A DNA stretch of 64,000 nt from an uncultured Agathobacter sp. Lineage in GTDB: Bacteria > Bacillota > Clostridia > Lachnospirales > Lachnospiraceae. Below, in pieces: positions 17,284 to 26,544 of this stretch. A model generated the notes under the pieces. The model saw nothing but the letters and a program-made list of their open reading frames with translations, did no database searches and was not told the origin of the DNA. The stretch lies in contig CAJUND010000011.1 in NCBI GenBank assembly GCA_910587655.1, positions 53,431 to 117,430 on the forward strand. The letters run 5' to 3'. Both the position numbers and the translations under genes were made by a program. Numbering within the stretch: the first letter of the stretch is position 1; each line of letters begins with the position of its first letter.

Positions 17284-18561
17284 ATGCGCTCATTATATCT
17301 TACATTTTTTAAAAATATAACCTGGATTTACCTTTGTGTCCTATGCTGTTTTGCGTACCATACAATGCTTGATGCAATTCCGGACCATGTGTATCTGGAG
17401 GAGGGGCAGAAACTTACGCTTGACCAGAAATTACCGGTGCAGCTTGGCATATCCACGGAAGACGGGCAGACAGTAATGGCAGTGGGGATGAGTACATTTG
17501 AGAATATCCGTGAGAGAAAAAACGGCTCTGTTTCTGCTGGATTTGGAATTGGAGAGCATACGCTGACATGTTATCTGCTTGGAATTCTGCCGGTAAAGGA
17601 AGTGGCAGTATCCGTGGTTCCCAGCCAGAGCCTGTATACGGGCGGGTATGTGATTGGTATTTACGGCGCCACCCAGGGGGTTCTGGTGCTTGGGAGCAAT
17701 CCGGTTGAAACGCTGGATGGTTCATACCGCGAGCCGGCGGAAAATATTGTGTTTGCAGGGGATTATATTACAGCAGTCAACGGTCAGGAGATAAAAGAAA
17801 AAGAAGAATTAATTTCTGCAATCAAAGAACGCGGCGCTTTTCCCATGGTTCTCACCCTGTGGCGTGGAAACGAGCAGATTGATGTGTCGGTAGAGGCGGT
17901 GGAAACAAAGGATTCCTATATGCTTGGTTTATGGGTAAAAGACGATATGGCAGGAATTGGAACCCTGACGTATTATGATTCCCATGCCGGATTTGGGGCG
18001 CTCGGACACGGAATTGGAGACGGGGAAACCGGTGATTTGCTGCGCCTTTCCCGCGGAAGCCTTTACCAGGCGGATATCATCGGAATAAAAAAGGGGAAAC
18101 GCGGCAGCCCCGGTGAACTGGAGGGGGTTGTATATTATGGAAAGAAGAACCGGCTTGGAAGTGTTTCGAGCAATACGGACATTGGAATCTACGGGACACT
18201 GTCGGCTTCATATTGTGAGACCTTAAAGAACACGGATAATACCTGTGCAGTATGTTACAAGCAGGATGTAAATGAAGGTGAGGCTGAAATACTTTCTGAT
18301 GTTTCCGGCGAGCTTCGAACATACCGGGTAGTCATAGATTCCCTGGATTATACTCCGAATGACCGGAACAAGGGCATCCGTTTTCATGTTGTGGATGAAG
18401 ACCTCCTGAGCCTTACAGGAGGAATTGTGCAGGGACTTTCCGGTTCTCCCATTCTTCAGGATGGGAAGCTGGTCGGGGCGGTTACGCATGTGCTGGTAAA
18501 CGACCCGGAGAAAGGGTATGGGATATTTATTGAGAATATGCTGAATAATGCTGGAAATTAG
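17284..18561 (+). CDS. spoIVB: Stage IV sporulation protein B, S55 serine peptidase
   Basis: Forespore-secreted protease that signals across the intermembrane space to start processing of pro-sigma-K. The 425-residue protein has an N-terminal signal-anchor (about 8-30), a PDZ domain (about 125-205) and a C-terminal SpoIVB peptidase domain. That domain shows HAGFGALGHGIGD with the catalytic His and GIVQGLSGSPILQDGKLVGA with the nucleophilic Ser (in SGSP). Length matches Bacillus SpoIVB. AGGAG precedes the start. spo0A normally follows; here it is at 54135. Confidence 0.95.
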   Translation: MRSLYLTFFKNITWIYLCVLCCFAYHTMLDAIPDHVYLEEGQKLTLDQKLPVQLGISTEDGQTVMAVGMSTFENIRERKNGSVSAGFGIGEHTLTCYLLGILPVKEVAVSVVPSQSLYTGGYVIGIYGATQGVLVLGSNPVETLDGSYREPAENIVFAGDYITAVNGQEIKEKEELISAIKERGAFPMVLTLWRGNEQIDVSVEAVETKDSYMLGLWVKDDMAGIGTLTYYDSHAGFGALGHGIGDGETGDLLRLSRGSLYQADIIGIKKGKRGSPGELEGVVYYGKKNRLGSVSSNTDIGIYGTLSASYCETLKNTDNTCAVCYKQDVNEGEAEILSDVSGELRTYRVVIDSLDYTPNDRNKGIRFHVVDEDLLSLTGGIVQGLSGSPILQDGKLVGAVTHVLVNDPEKGYGIFIENMLNNAGN

Positions 18562-18573
18562 GAGGGATATACG

Positions 18574-20184
18574 ATGAAATTTGATAAAAATGATGAAATG
18601 TCGCCTTTTACAAAGAAAGTAATGGGAGCATTTAACTTTTGTGGGGATAAACTGCTTCAAATAAGCAGGAAAACGGACACGGTACCTGGTAAAATACCTG
18701 AGGTATTGTTTCTTATTTTGTTTGCAGTATGCTATTCCCTGGTTCTGGCTGTTCATGAACCGGGAATGGATGTACTTTTATCGTTGCAGCTTGCAAAGAA
18801 TTTATCGGTTGCAGAGCTGCTGTTTCAGCTGCCGCATGAGCAGTTTTGTCCGCCGCTCTGGAACCTTATTCTGGTGCCGTTTGCAAAATCCGGTGCAGCG
18901 CCTGCGGTATTTTCTGTTATTGGCCTTGTTTTTGCGGTTCTGACTGCCGCTCTGATACTTTTTCGGGCGCCGTTTCCGAGAATGGTGCGTTTGTTTCTTC
19001 CATTTACATATTTTCTGTTTTTTCAGTACGGGGTTGCCGCGGACAATTATCATCTGGTAACACTTGGTTTTATAACTGTGTCCCTTACATATAACATGCG
19101 GGATACGAGACCCGGAATCTATACCCTGTGCCTCCTGCTTCTTGGACTGTCGGGCACTTACGGGCTTGTTGCGGCACTGGGACTTGCCCTTGTCCGGGGG
19201 TGTGAGCTTATAAAAAAACGCAGGGCGGGAAAACAGACGGCCTGCCTGCTGGTATTTTTTGCCGCTGCGGTCTGTACGGTAATCATGATTATTCCGCATG
19301 GGGAACTGCCTGCCATGGGAAGCGGGAAGGACATAATGGTAAAGATTCTGTATCTGCCCTTTGCCATTCTGGCAGACGCATTTCTGACAAATACATTTTA
19401 TCTGAACACTTCACTGGCTGCAGAATCTGTCAGGGGTTCATTCCTTGCGGTGTCAGTACTTTTTGGAATCATTATGCTGTCAGTGATATTCTGTATCGGC
19501 AGAAAGAAAAAAACGGCCGGGGCGTTTTTTGTTCCCTATATCCTGTTTGTATTATTTTCAATGGTTATGGGAATTGGGAGGAAACATACAGGAACTGCGT
19601 TTCTGCTTGTGCTTTTCTGGCTGTGGATTACCTGTGCAGTCCGCGGAGAGGAAACGGCAGAGGATGTATCTTTTGTACATATCAGGGAACGGGACAGGAG
19701 GGCGTTAAAAAGCGCGTCCGTTCTTGGGGTGGTGATTGTTTTTGCCATAAATCTGTACTGGACATTTTCTGCGTGTGCGCATGACATTAGAAAGGAATAT
19801 GAAATCGGGCGCAGGGAAGCGGAATTTTTGAAAGAACATAAGCTGGGTGACCGTACCATTATGTCCAGCGGTTCCTGCACATATACGCTTGCCCCGTACC
19901 TGGAAAACGGACGGCTGGGGGATGATTCGGATGAAATGGAAAATCTGGCAAAATGGGACAGTCTGGGGCAGCCGGATGTTTTATACATGGGACCCGATAT
20001 CACGAAGGTCTGGGATGAAGCGGAGACGGCGGGGTGGGAATATACACTGGTGTATCTGGAAGCAGTGGAAACCATATGGAAAACAGAGAGCGATTACCAG
20101 GTGGCTTCCATATACGTAAAAAGTGACCTTGCCAGGGAACTTGGGCTGGATGAAATTACAAATGTTTACCCTGAGATTCGATAA
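18574..20184 (+). CDS. Polytopic membrane protein, GT-C glycosyltransferase-like
   Basis: A 536-residue protein with a short cytoplasmic N-terminus, about ten hydrophobic segments between residues 45 and 400, and a soluble C-terminal domain of about 130 residues. The first extracytoplasmic loop has HEPGMDVLLSLQLAKNLS followed by LPHEQFCPPLWN. This resembles the acidic-motif loop and (H/C)PPLW motif of uncharacterised GT-C (PMT/ArnT-like) glycosyltransferases, which use polyprenyl-phosphate sugars. The acidic motif is atypical (EPGMD), so catalytic activity is uncertain. It follows spoIVB by 12 bases with AGGAGGG before the start, and may be co-transcribed with it. Confidence 0.6.
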   Translation: MKFDKNDEMSPFTKKVMGAFNFCGDKLLQISRKTDTVPGKIPEVLFLILFAVCYSLVLAVHEPGMDVLLSLQLAKNLSVAELLFQLPHEQFCPPLWNLILVPFAKSGAAPAVFSVIGLVFAVLTAALILFRAPFPRMVRLFLPFTYFLFFQYGVAADNYHLVTLGFITVSLTYNMRDTRPGIYTLCLLLLGLSGTYGLVAALGLALVRGCELIKKRRAGKQTACLLVFFAAAVCTVIMIIPHGELPAMGSGKDIMVKILYLPFAILADAFLTNTFYLNTSLAAESVRGSFLAVSVLFGIIMLSVIFCIGRKKKTAGAFFVPYILFVLFSMVMGIGRKHTGTAFLLVLFWLWITCAVRGEETAEDVSFVHIRERDRRALKSASVLGVVIVFAINLYWTFSACAHDIRKEYEIGRREAEFLKEHKLGDRTIMSSGSCTYTLAPYLENGRLGDDSDEMENLAKWDSLGQPDVLYMGPDITKVWDEAETAGWEYTLVYLEAVETIWKTESDYQVASIYVKSDLARELGLDEITNVYPEIR

Positions 20185-20194
20185 AAGGATAATC

Positions 20195-20224
20195 ATGGAT
20201 TCCAAACATTATTCCGGAATCCAT
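20195..20224. terminator. Hairpin between convergent genes
   Basis: ATGGATTCC (20195-20203) pairs with GGAATCCAT (20216-20224). On the minus strand it is followed by GATTATCCTTTTAT, so it could end transcription of the sulfatase-fold gene. The stem overlaps that gene's last codons. Confidence 0.35.
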
Positions 20225-22113
20225 AATTCCGGATGTTTAGGGCTGCCATTAAAAAGCAGGTCGTAGTCAATAACCTTAAAATGGCGGATGGCTTCAGTTT
20301 GTTCTTCATTATAGCTGTTTACCGGATTCCCTTCGGCATCCTCCACGAGTTTTCGGGTGTTTGATTTAAGTATGCTGCGTTCATATGTGAGAATCCGGGT
20401 CATTTTTGTCTCCGGAAGCTTGGCATAATTAATCAGCATTTGTGGTAAATAGTTAATATTTTCACCCGAAAAGCTGATTTTTTCATTATTGCAGTTACTC
20501 CACATCAGGACAGGAACGGAATACTGTTTTTTTAGTGTGTTATAATCATAACCGTTTAGCCCAATTGCTTCCAGGGATTTTTCCCGAAAGCTTGGGATAT
20601 GGTCACCATACATCAGAAGAATTACTGGTTCGTCGGATTTCTCGAAATAAGAAACAAGCTTTGCAAAAGCCTGGTTTGATAAATATATTCCGTTAATGGC
20701 ATTGATTAAATTCCTGAGTTCTGTTTCCTGCAGCGAGATGTCCTTTACATTTACAGAAATGGGATAATTATAATTTTTATCTATTTTGTTTTTGTAATCA
20801 AGGTAAAGCACATGGCTTGCAATGGATACGGAAAAAATAAATTTGTTTTTTGAGGTGCTGTTTTCATATTCCTTTATAATTTGTTTTACCAGGCTCTCAT
20901 CCGAAATATAACGGGAATAAGTGTCTTTATAGTCCATGTCGGAATCAAAGACCATTCTATCAAAGCCGAAATTCGGGTATATTTTATCTCTGCCGTAAAA
21001 TTCTTTGTAATATGGGTGAATTGCAATGGTTTCATAGTCGAGAGCATGAAAATAATCCACAAGGGAAGGGACTTTCCGTTTTTGCAGTTCGTCAGATATT
21101 CCTGCATCCGTTGCAAAATACTTGGTGTTTATGCCTGTCAGAAACTCACATTCGGAGCAGATGGTTCCTCCGCCAAAAATATTGGAGGAAAGATAGCCGG
21201 AAGAACATGTTTTGGCAAGTTCCTTATATGGAGACATCGGATCAGCGGAAAGAGTGATGTGATTGTCTGAAATATAATCTGTATTCCACCATGATTCGTT
21301 CATAATGGCGATTATGGTTGGGTATGTTTCGGCTTCGGCACTGGCAGAAGCATTTTTAGTTTTTTCCTTAAAATACTTATAACTATCTTCTGTGTTTTCG
21401 ATGGAAATATTAGAATATTTGTCATTTTTCAGAAAAGAAAACAGGACATACCTGTCATTATGGAAATTATTAGTATCAACTGTCTGTTGTGTATTATCCT
21501 GGGTTTTCATAAAATTTTGAGTATGGCAAAAGAGCATAACAAGGCATCCGCATCCGGCAATAATACGGATTACAGTTACTGGAATCTTATTATAATCTTT
21601 CACGGACATCGGAAACTGGTATTTTTTACATAATTTATCAGACAAAATTCCGCAGAAACATATAAAAAGGGTAGAGATGACGGTAAAAATATGTGCATAT
21701 GTAAAATCAAACTTCAAATAATGAAATGCTATTCCTGCTGCCTCCGTAAGTTTCAGGTCATCTAACCGAAAGAGCTCATTACGGGCATCATATTTAATGC
21801 TGCTTACATGTGCAAGCAGTAGCACAGGAAGATAAGAGCAGCATATGGCAGCTCCCATTCTTTTACTGAAAAGCAGAACTGAAATGGCAAACAAAAATAC
21901 AAGTGAGGTTTCAAAGTCATAGTACATCTCTCCGATACTATCCAGAAGGAAATGAAAAAAACCTCCGTCTGGCTGCAGCAGATAATAATCTGCAAGACAC
22001 GGAAGAAGGGAAATGGAAATTATGAAAAATCCATACGAAATAATGCGGATACAGACAGCAGGACGTGAGCCTGGGCTGGTGGTCTGTTCAGTGTTCTTTT
22101 TTAAAATGTTCAT
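20209..22113 (-). CDS. LtaS-type membrane sulfatase-fold (phosphoglycerol transferase) protein
   Basis: A 634-residue protein with five N-terminal membrane segments (to about residue 215) and a large extracytoplasmic alkaline-phosphatase/sulfatase domain. Motifs fit the lipoteichoic acid synthase family: NESWW (metal-binding Glu), GGGT with the likely nucleophilic Thr followed by CEFLTGIN, YGRDKIYPNFGFDR and LMYGDHIP. Family members transfer phosphoglycerol from phosphatidylglycerol to wall or lipid polymers; the exact substrate is not visible. RBS AAGGA lies 11 bases before the start. It is convergent with the GT-C-like gene and divergent from the pilus operon. Confidence 0.8.
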   Translation of the reverse strand: MNILKKNTEQTTSPGSRPAVCIRIISYGFFIISISLLPCLADYYLLQPDGGFFHFLLDSIGEMYYDFETSLVFLFAISVLLFSKRMGAAICCSYLPVLLLAHVSSIKYDARNELFRLDDLKLTEAAGIAFHYLKFDFTYAHIFTVISTLFICFCGILSDKLCKKYQFPMSVKDYNKIPVTVIRIIAGCGCLVMLFCHTQNFMKTQDNTQQTVDTNNFHNDRYVLFSFLKNDKYSNISIENTEDSYKYFKEKTKNASASAEAETYPTIIAIMNESWWNTDYISDNHITLSADPMSPYKELAKTCSSGYLSSNIFGGGTICSECEFLTGINTKYFATDAGISDELQKRKVPSLVDYFHALDYETIAIHPYYKEFYGRDKIYPNFGFDRMVFDSDMDYKDTYSRYISDESLVKQIIKEYENSTSKNKFIFSVSIASHVLYLDYKNKIDKNYNYPISVNVKDISLQETELRNLINAINGIYLSNQAFAKLVSYFEKSDEPVILLMYGDHIPSFREKSLEAIGLNGYDYNTLKKQYSVPVLMWSNCNNEKISFSGENINYLPQMLINYAKLPETKMTRILTYERSILKSNTRKLVEDAEGNPVNSYNEEQTEAIRHFKVIDYDLLFNGSPKHPELWIPE

Positions 22114-22152
22114 GAAAATATCATCCTTTATGTGTTTTTTTGAGATGAAAAC

Positions 22153-22181
22153 AGTATATCAGTATATAAAAGAGATGTAAA
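22153..22181 (-). promoter_or_regulatory. Promoter of the LtaS-type gene
   Basis: On the minus strand TTTACA (22181-22176), 17-base spacer, TATACT (22158-22153), 40 bases before the start codon. Confidence 0.7.
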
Positions 22182-22284
22182 GCATGCCTGAGACGGTTCT
22201 GCAGCCAGTGAAAAATGAAGTTGCAAAATTGAGACAAAAAATGAATAAACTTTGAACAAATCGTAAAAAAAGCACAAAATTTTG

Positions 22285-22313
22285 TTGCATTTATAAATGA
22301 AAATAGTTATAAT
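22285..22313 (+). promoter_or_regulatory. Promoter of the type IV pilus operon
   Basis: TTGCAT (22285-22290), 17-base spacer, perfect TATAAT (22308-22313), 51 bases before pilB. No c-di-GMP riboswitch (GEMM type) is seen in the 250-base divergent region. Confidence 0.6.
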
Positions 22314-22364
22314 GTTCATAAGACAAAAGGGAATTTGCATACATAGGTATTGCAGGAGGAAGAT

Positions 22365-24080
22365 ATGCCGATAAGAAAGGAGAAGAAGCGTCTCGGAGAC
22401 ATGCTGATCGATGAGGGGCTGATTACAGAAGAACAGCTTGTAAAAGCGTTAAAGACGGCCAAAGAGTCAGGCAAGCGCATTGGTGAATCGCTGGTAGAAG
22501 GCGGTTATACCACGGATGGAGATATAATGATGGCTTTGTCCAGACAGCTTGGAATTGATACGACATCTCTTGTAGGGGTTCAGATTCCTGATGAGATGTT
22601 AAGTCTTGCAAACGGCAGTATGCTTCGCAAACACCGCATGGTTCCGCTTGAATTTTATAATGGAAATATGAATGTTGTCCTGATGGCAATGGCGGATCCT
22701 ATGGATATGGTTGCGATTGATGATTTTCATATCGTTACTAATCTTGAAGTGGAGCCGATTCTTGCCCTGCCGACGGAAATTATGGTGACGCTGGATCGGT
22801 ATTTTGGTGACAGCGATACCATGCAGGCGGCAGAAAAGTATGCAGAAGAAAGAAAAAAAGCTGAGGCTGCAAGCAGAGGGGAAGCAAACGAAGAAGATTT
22901 AAGCAAGTCCCCGATAGTTCAGCTTGTTAAGACGATGATAGAACAGGGGGCAAGACAGCATGCTTCCGATATACATGTAGAAGCCCTTGAGCGGGTGGTT
23001 CGTGTCCGCTACAGAATAGACGGGGCGCTTTATGAAAAATTTTCCTATGATATTCATCTGCTTCCGGCGATTATTGCCAGACTGAAAATTATTGGAGGAA
23101 TGGATATTTCAGAAAAACGTAAACCGCAGGACGGGCGTATTACCATGATTGTGGACCGCACGGAATACGACATTCGTGCATCCATACTTCCCACAGTGTA
23201 TGGTGAAAAATGCGTAATGCGACTGGCACAGAAAAAAATGCTTACCAGAAATAAAAGTGAGCTGGGGTTTACGCCGTATGAGATGCAGCAGTTTGATAAT
23301 ATATTAAAAAACCCAAATGGAATTATACTCGTAACAGGACCGACTGGTAGCGGTAAGTCCACCACGTTGTATACAGCGCTGAGCGAGCTGAATAAAGAAG
23401 ATGTGAATATCATCACGGTAGAAGACCCGGTGGAGGCAAATATCGACGGGATTAACCAGGTTCAGACAAATGATAAGGCGGGATTGAGCTTTGCATCCGC
23501 ACTCCGGTCTATTTTAAGGCAGGATCCGGATATTATCATGATTGGAGAGATTCGAGACGGCGAGACGGCGGGGATTGCTGTACAGGCATCTATTACAGGA
23601 CATCTTGTGGTAAGCACGCTGCATACGAACAGTTCTGCCGGTACACTGACCCGTCTGATGGATATGGGGATAGAAAGTTATCTGCTGGCGGACTCTGTGG
23701 TCGGGGTGATTGCGCAGCGTCTGGTGAGACGGCTTTGCGAGAAATGCAAAGAAGAGTATGATGCAACTCCGCAGGAGAAGAAGCTGCTGGGGCTGCCTCC
23801 GGAGCAGGCGTTAAAGCTGTACAGACCATGCGGCTGCGGGCATTGCAATCAGACCGGGTATAAAGGCAGAATCGGTGTTTATGAGATTATGACAATTACG
23901 CCTAAAGTCAGGCAGGCGATTACAAGAAGCGGCAGCACAGAGGATATAAAAAATGCGGCTTTGTCGGAAGGGATGCATACTCTGCGTATGAGTTCGTCAG
24001 CAATGGCAATCCGCGGGGTGACATCTTTTAGCGAAATGCTTAAGGTTTCCTTTGATAATGATGCGCCTTTGGATTTATAG
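22365..24080 (+). CDS. pilB: Type IV pilus assembly ATPase PilB
   Basis: Cytoplasmic hexameric ATPase driving pilus extension. The 571-residue chain has an N-terminal MshEN domain (about 9-62) with two 24-residue c-di-GMP-type motifs starting RLGDMLIDEG and RIGESLVEGG, 5 residues apart. It has Walker A GPTGSGKST (325-333), an Asp box, Walker B DPDIIMIGEIRD, a His box, and a four-cysteine zinc site (CEKC and CGCGHC) typical of GspE/PilB. The ATG at 22365 is chosen because AGGAGGA (22354-22360) precedes it; the upstream in-frame TTG at 22350 would lie before that site. First gene of the pilus operon. Confidence 0.95.
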   Translation: MPIRKEKKRLGDMLIDEGLITEEQLVKALKTAKESGKRIGESLVEGGYTTDGDIMMALSRQLGIDTTSLVGVQIPDEMLSLANGSMLRKHRMVPLEFYNGNMNVVLMAMADPMDMVAIDDFHIVTNLEVEPILALPTEIMVTLDRYFGDSDTMQAAEKYAEERKKAEAASRGEANEEDLSKSPIVQLVKTMIEQGARQHASDIHVEALERVVRVRYRIDGALYEKFSYDIHLLPAIIARLKIIGGMDISEKRKPQDGRITMIVDRTEYDIRASILPTVYGEKCVMRLAQKKMLTRNKSELGFTPYEMQQFDNILKNPNGIILVTGPTGSGKSTTLYTALSELNKEDVNIITVEDPVEANIDGINQVQTNDKAGLSFASALRSILRQDPDIIMIGEIRDGETAGIAVQASITGHLVVSTLHTNSSAGTLTRLMDMGIESYLLADSVVGVIAQRLVRRLCEKCKEEYDATPQEKKLLGLPPEQALKLYRPCGCGHCNQTGYKGRIGVYEIMTITPKVRQAITRSGSTEDIKNAALSEGMHTLRMSSSAMAIRGVTSFSEMLKVSFDNDAPLDL

Positions 24081-24137
24081 CTGGAAAAGGGAATGCTTTT
24101 TGGCTGTTACACTTTGATAGAAAGCTGAGGGGGAGTT

Positions 24138-25232
24138 ATGGAAGAGGTTTTGAATGGGGATTATCTGACCAGTATGACGGCGGAGGGGATATTAAGATAT
24201 TCTTCTGAACATCATGCGTCAGATATTCATCTTGCTCCGAATTGTCCGCTGATGATCAGGATAGACGGAATGATGACAAAAGTAACTGAATTTCCACTGA
24301 CGGCAGAGATGATTGAGCGTGTTCTTGAAGAAATGATAGATGAGGAACAGTGGAAGATACTGGAACATGACGGTGAGCTTGACTGTGCTTATTCCTGTCC
24401 GGGCTATGCAAGGGTCAGGGTGAATGCTTTCAAGCAGCGGGGCGGTTACAGTCTTGCACTCCGAATATTATCCGTATCAATTCCGACGCCGCAGCAGCTG
24501 GGTCTGCCAAATTCGGTTGTTGATTTGACAAACAGACGAAGGGGGCTGGTACTGGTAACCGGAGCAACGGGTTCCGGCAAATCCACCACACTGGCTTCCT
24601 TGATACATATTATAGCGACAACTTACCAGAAAAATATTATTACGCTGGAAGATCCAATCGAGTATCTCCATGACCACAGTATGTCGATGGTGACCCAGCG
24701 TGAGATTGGAAGTGATTCTGCGAGTTATGCAAGTGCGGTTCGTGCAGCGCTCCGCGAAGATCCGGATGTGATTCTTGTAGGAGAGATGCGTGATCTTGAA
24801 ACGATTTCAACAGCTATTACGGCGGCAGAAACCGGGCATCTTGTGTTTTCCACGCTGCATACAAACAGCGCGGCAGATGCGGTAGACCGTGTCATTGATG
24901 TGTTTCCGCCGCACCAGCAGCAGCAGATTCGCATTCAGTTTGCCGGAGTTATAGAGGGAATTATTGCACAGCAGCTTTTGCCGCGTAAGGATGGCGGACG
25001 CTCTGGTGCATTTGAAGTCCTGATAGCAAATGCGGCAATTCGTAATCTGATTCGTGAAGGAAAATCATTCCAGATTCCGACCATGATACAGACTGGTAAA
25101 AAAGAAGGAATGCAGGGAATGGATGACTGCATTTATGATTTATTGATGTCAAACCATATTGACAGGCAGACGGCAATCGCCTACGCACAGGACCAGCCGG
25201 GAATGGAGCGGCGTTCTGCAACATATTACTAG
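24138..25232 (+). CDS. pilT: Pilus retraction ATPase PilT
   Basis: Hexameric ATPase that powers pilus depolymerisation and twitching. It is 364 residues, normal for PilT, with Walker A GATGSGKST, Walker B DPDVILVGEMRD, a His box (HLVFSTLHTNSA) and the PilT-specific C-terminal AIRNLIREGKSFQIPTMIQT, read as AIRNLIR motif. It lacks the MshEN and zinc regions of PilB. GAGGGGGAG is just before the start. Its presence predicts a retractile, motility-type pilus. Confidence 0.95.
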   Translation: MEEVLNGDYLTSMTAEGILRYSSEHHASDIHLAPNCPLMIRIDGMMTKVTEFPLTAEMIERVLEEMIDEEQWKILEHDGELDCAYSCPGYARVRVNAFKQRGGYSLALRILSVSIPTPQQLGLPNSVVDLTNRRRGLVLVTGATGSGKSTTLASLIHIIATTYQKNIITLEDPIEYLHDHSMSMVTQREIGSDSASYASAVRAALREDPDVILVGEMRDLETISTAITAAETGHLVFSTLHTNSAADAVDRVIDVFPPHQQQQIRIQFAGVIEGIIAQQLLPRKDGGRSGAFEVLIANAAIRNLIREGKSFQIPTMIQTGKKEGMQGMDDCIYDLLMSNHIDRQTAIAYAQDQPGMERRSATYY

Positions 25233-25265
25233 ATATAGGATATATATCATGATGAGGAGAGAATA

Positions 25266-26480
25266 GTGGCAGAGTTTATTTACAGGGCTATCGGGCAGGA
25301 TGGCAAAGAAAAAAAGGGGAATATCAAGGCGGAATCAGTTGAAGAAGTCTATGAGATCATCCGCAGGGACAGGCTGACGCCGGTAGAGGTGAAAAAGGCA
25401 GGGCTTCTGGATAAGGATATTAATATTGGTATTGGCGGTGGAATCAAACCGCGTGATTTAAGTGTATTCTGCAGGCAGATTGTCAGTATGCTGCAGGCGG
25501 GTGTTACCATTATGGATTCTCTTGCAATGCTTGAGGAACAGACAGAAAATAAAAAGCTTGCTTCTGCAATCGGCGGTGCCAAGGCGGAAATTGGAAAAGG
25601 TGAGACGCTGGGGAGCGCCCTTGCGAAGTTCCCGGATGTGTTTCCGGATGTCATGGTTGAGATGGTAAATGCCGGAGAGGCTTCTGGTAAACTCGATGTT
25701 GCATTTACGCGGATGTCTACATATTTTGAAAAAAGCGCCAAGATGAGGGCAATCGTAAAGAAAGCTGCGACATACCCGATCATGGTTGCGGTTGTAGCAA
25801 TTGTCGTTGTTATTGTTATGCTGGTTAAAGTAATTCCGAGTTACCAGTCCATGTTTGAGGATATGGGAACGGAACTTCCTAAAATCACCCAGGCGGTTGT
25901 CGCCATGAGTGATTTCCTGATAGCACGGTGGTATATCGTTGTTGCGGTAATCGTTGCTGTTGTTGTAGGAATTAAAATGTATGCTTCCAGCCAGGGAGGA
26001 CAGATAGTATTTGCAAGACTTGCAAGAACAATGCCGATTTTCGGTATTCTGACAATTAAAAATGCGGCATCCAGTTTTGCACGTATGATGAGTACCCTGA
26101 TTTATTCCGGTCTGGGAATGACGGATGCGCTGACAATAACGGCAGGTACTATGACAAATTACCTGTATAAGAAAAAAGTAATGGATATTAAGGATGAAGT
26201 CATGAAAGGTGTGACGCTTTCAGAACCGCTTCTGAGTGATGATATGTTCCCGCCAATGGTTGGACATATGGCAAAGATTGGAGAGGAGACAGGACAGCTG
26301 GAAGAAATGCTGAGCCGTCTGGCGGATTACTATGATGAAGAAGTGGAGATGGCAACCCAGACAGTGGTGGCGGCTGTTGAACCGCTGGTAATTCTCGTAC
26401 TTGCGGGAGTTGTGGGAGTTCTGATTGCCGCGATTATGTCGCCGATGTTTGCAATGTACCAGAATATGGATAACTTATAG
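25266..26480 (+). CDS. pilC: Inner-membrane platform protein PilC
   Basis: Integral membrane platform on which PilB and PilT act. The 404-residue chain has two GspF/PilC domains (about 65-190 and 270-395). Features are FCRQIVSMLQAGV, GETLGSALAKFPDVFP, three main membrane segments (about 170-195, 220-240 and 370-395) and EETGQLEEMLSRLADYYDEEV, read in part. It starts with GTG at 25266, preceded by GAGGAGAGAA. Confidence 0.93.
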   Translation: MAEFIYRAIGQDGKEKKGNIKAESVEEVYEIIRRDRLTPVEVKKAGLLDKDINIGIGGGIKPRDLSVFCRQIVSMLQAGVTIMDSLAMLEEQTENKKLASAIGGAKAEIGKGETLGSALAKFPDVFPDVMVEMVNAGEASGKLDVAFTRMSTYFEKSAKMRAIVKKAATYPIMVAVVAIVVVIVMLVKVIPSYQSMFEDMGTELPKITQAVVAMSDFLIARWYIVVAVIVAVVVGIKMYASSQGGQIVFARLARTMPIFGILTIKNAASSFARMMSTLIYSGLGMTDALTITAGTMTNYLYKKKVMDIKDEVMKGVTLSEPLLSDDMFPPMVGHMAKIGEETGQLEEMLSRLADYYDEEVEMATQTVVAAVEPLVILVLAGVVGVLIAAIMSPMFAMYQNMDNL

Positions 26481-26487
26481 TATCAAA

Positions 26488-26508
26488 CCTCTGTTGTAGG
26501 GGCAGAGG
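26488..26508 (+). other. Stem-loop between pilC and the first pilin
   Basis: CCTCTG (26488-26493) pairs with CAGAGG (26503-26508). There is no T-run, so it is more likely an mRNA processing or stability element that lets the pilin be made in excess than a terminator. Confidence 0.35.
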
Positions 26509-26544
26509 ATGTGATAAATAATCAATGAAAAAGGAGAATGAGAT

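Noticed and set aside
22114..22364. c-di-GMP riboswitch before the pilus operon
   Set aside because: Looked for GEMM-type conserved blocks because pili in Clostridia are often so controlled; none seen, only a plain promoter.
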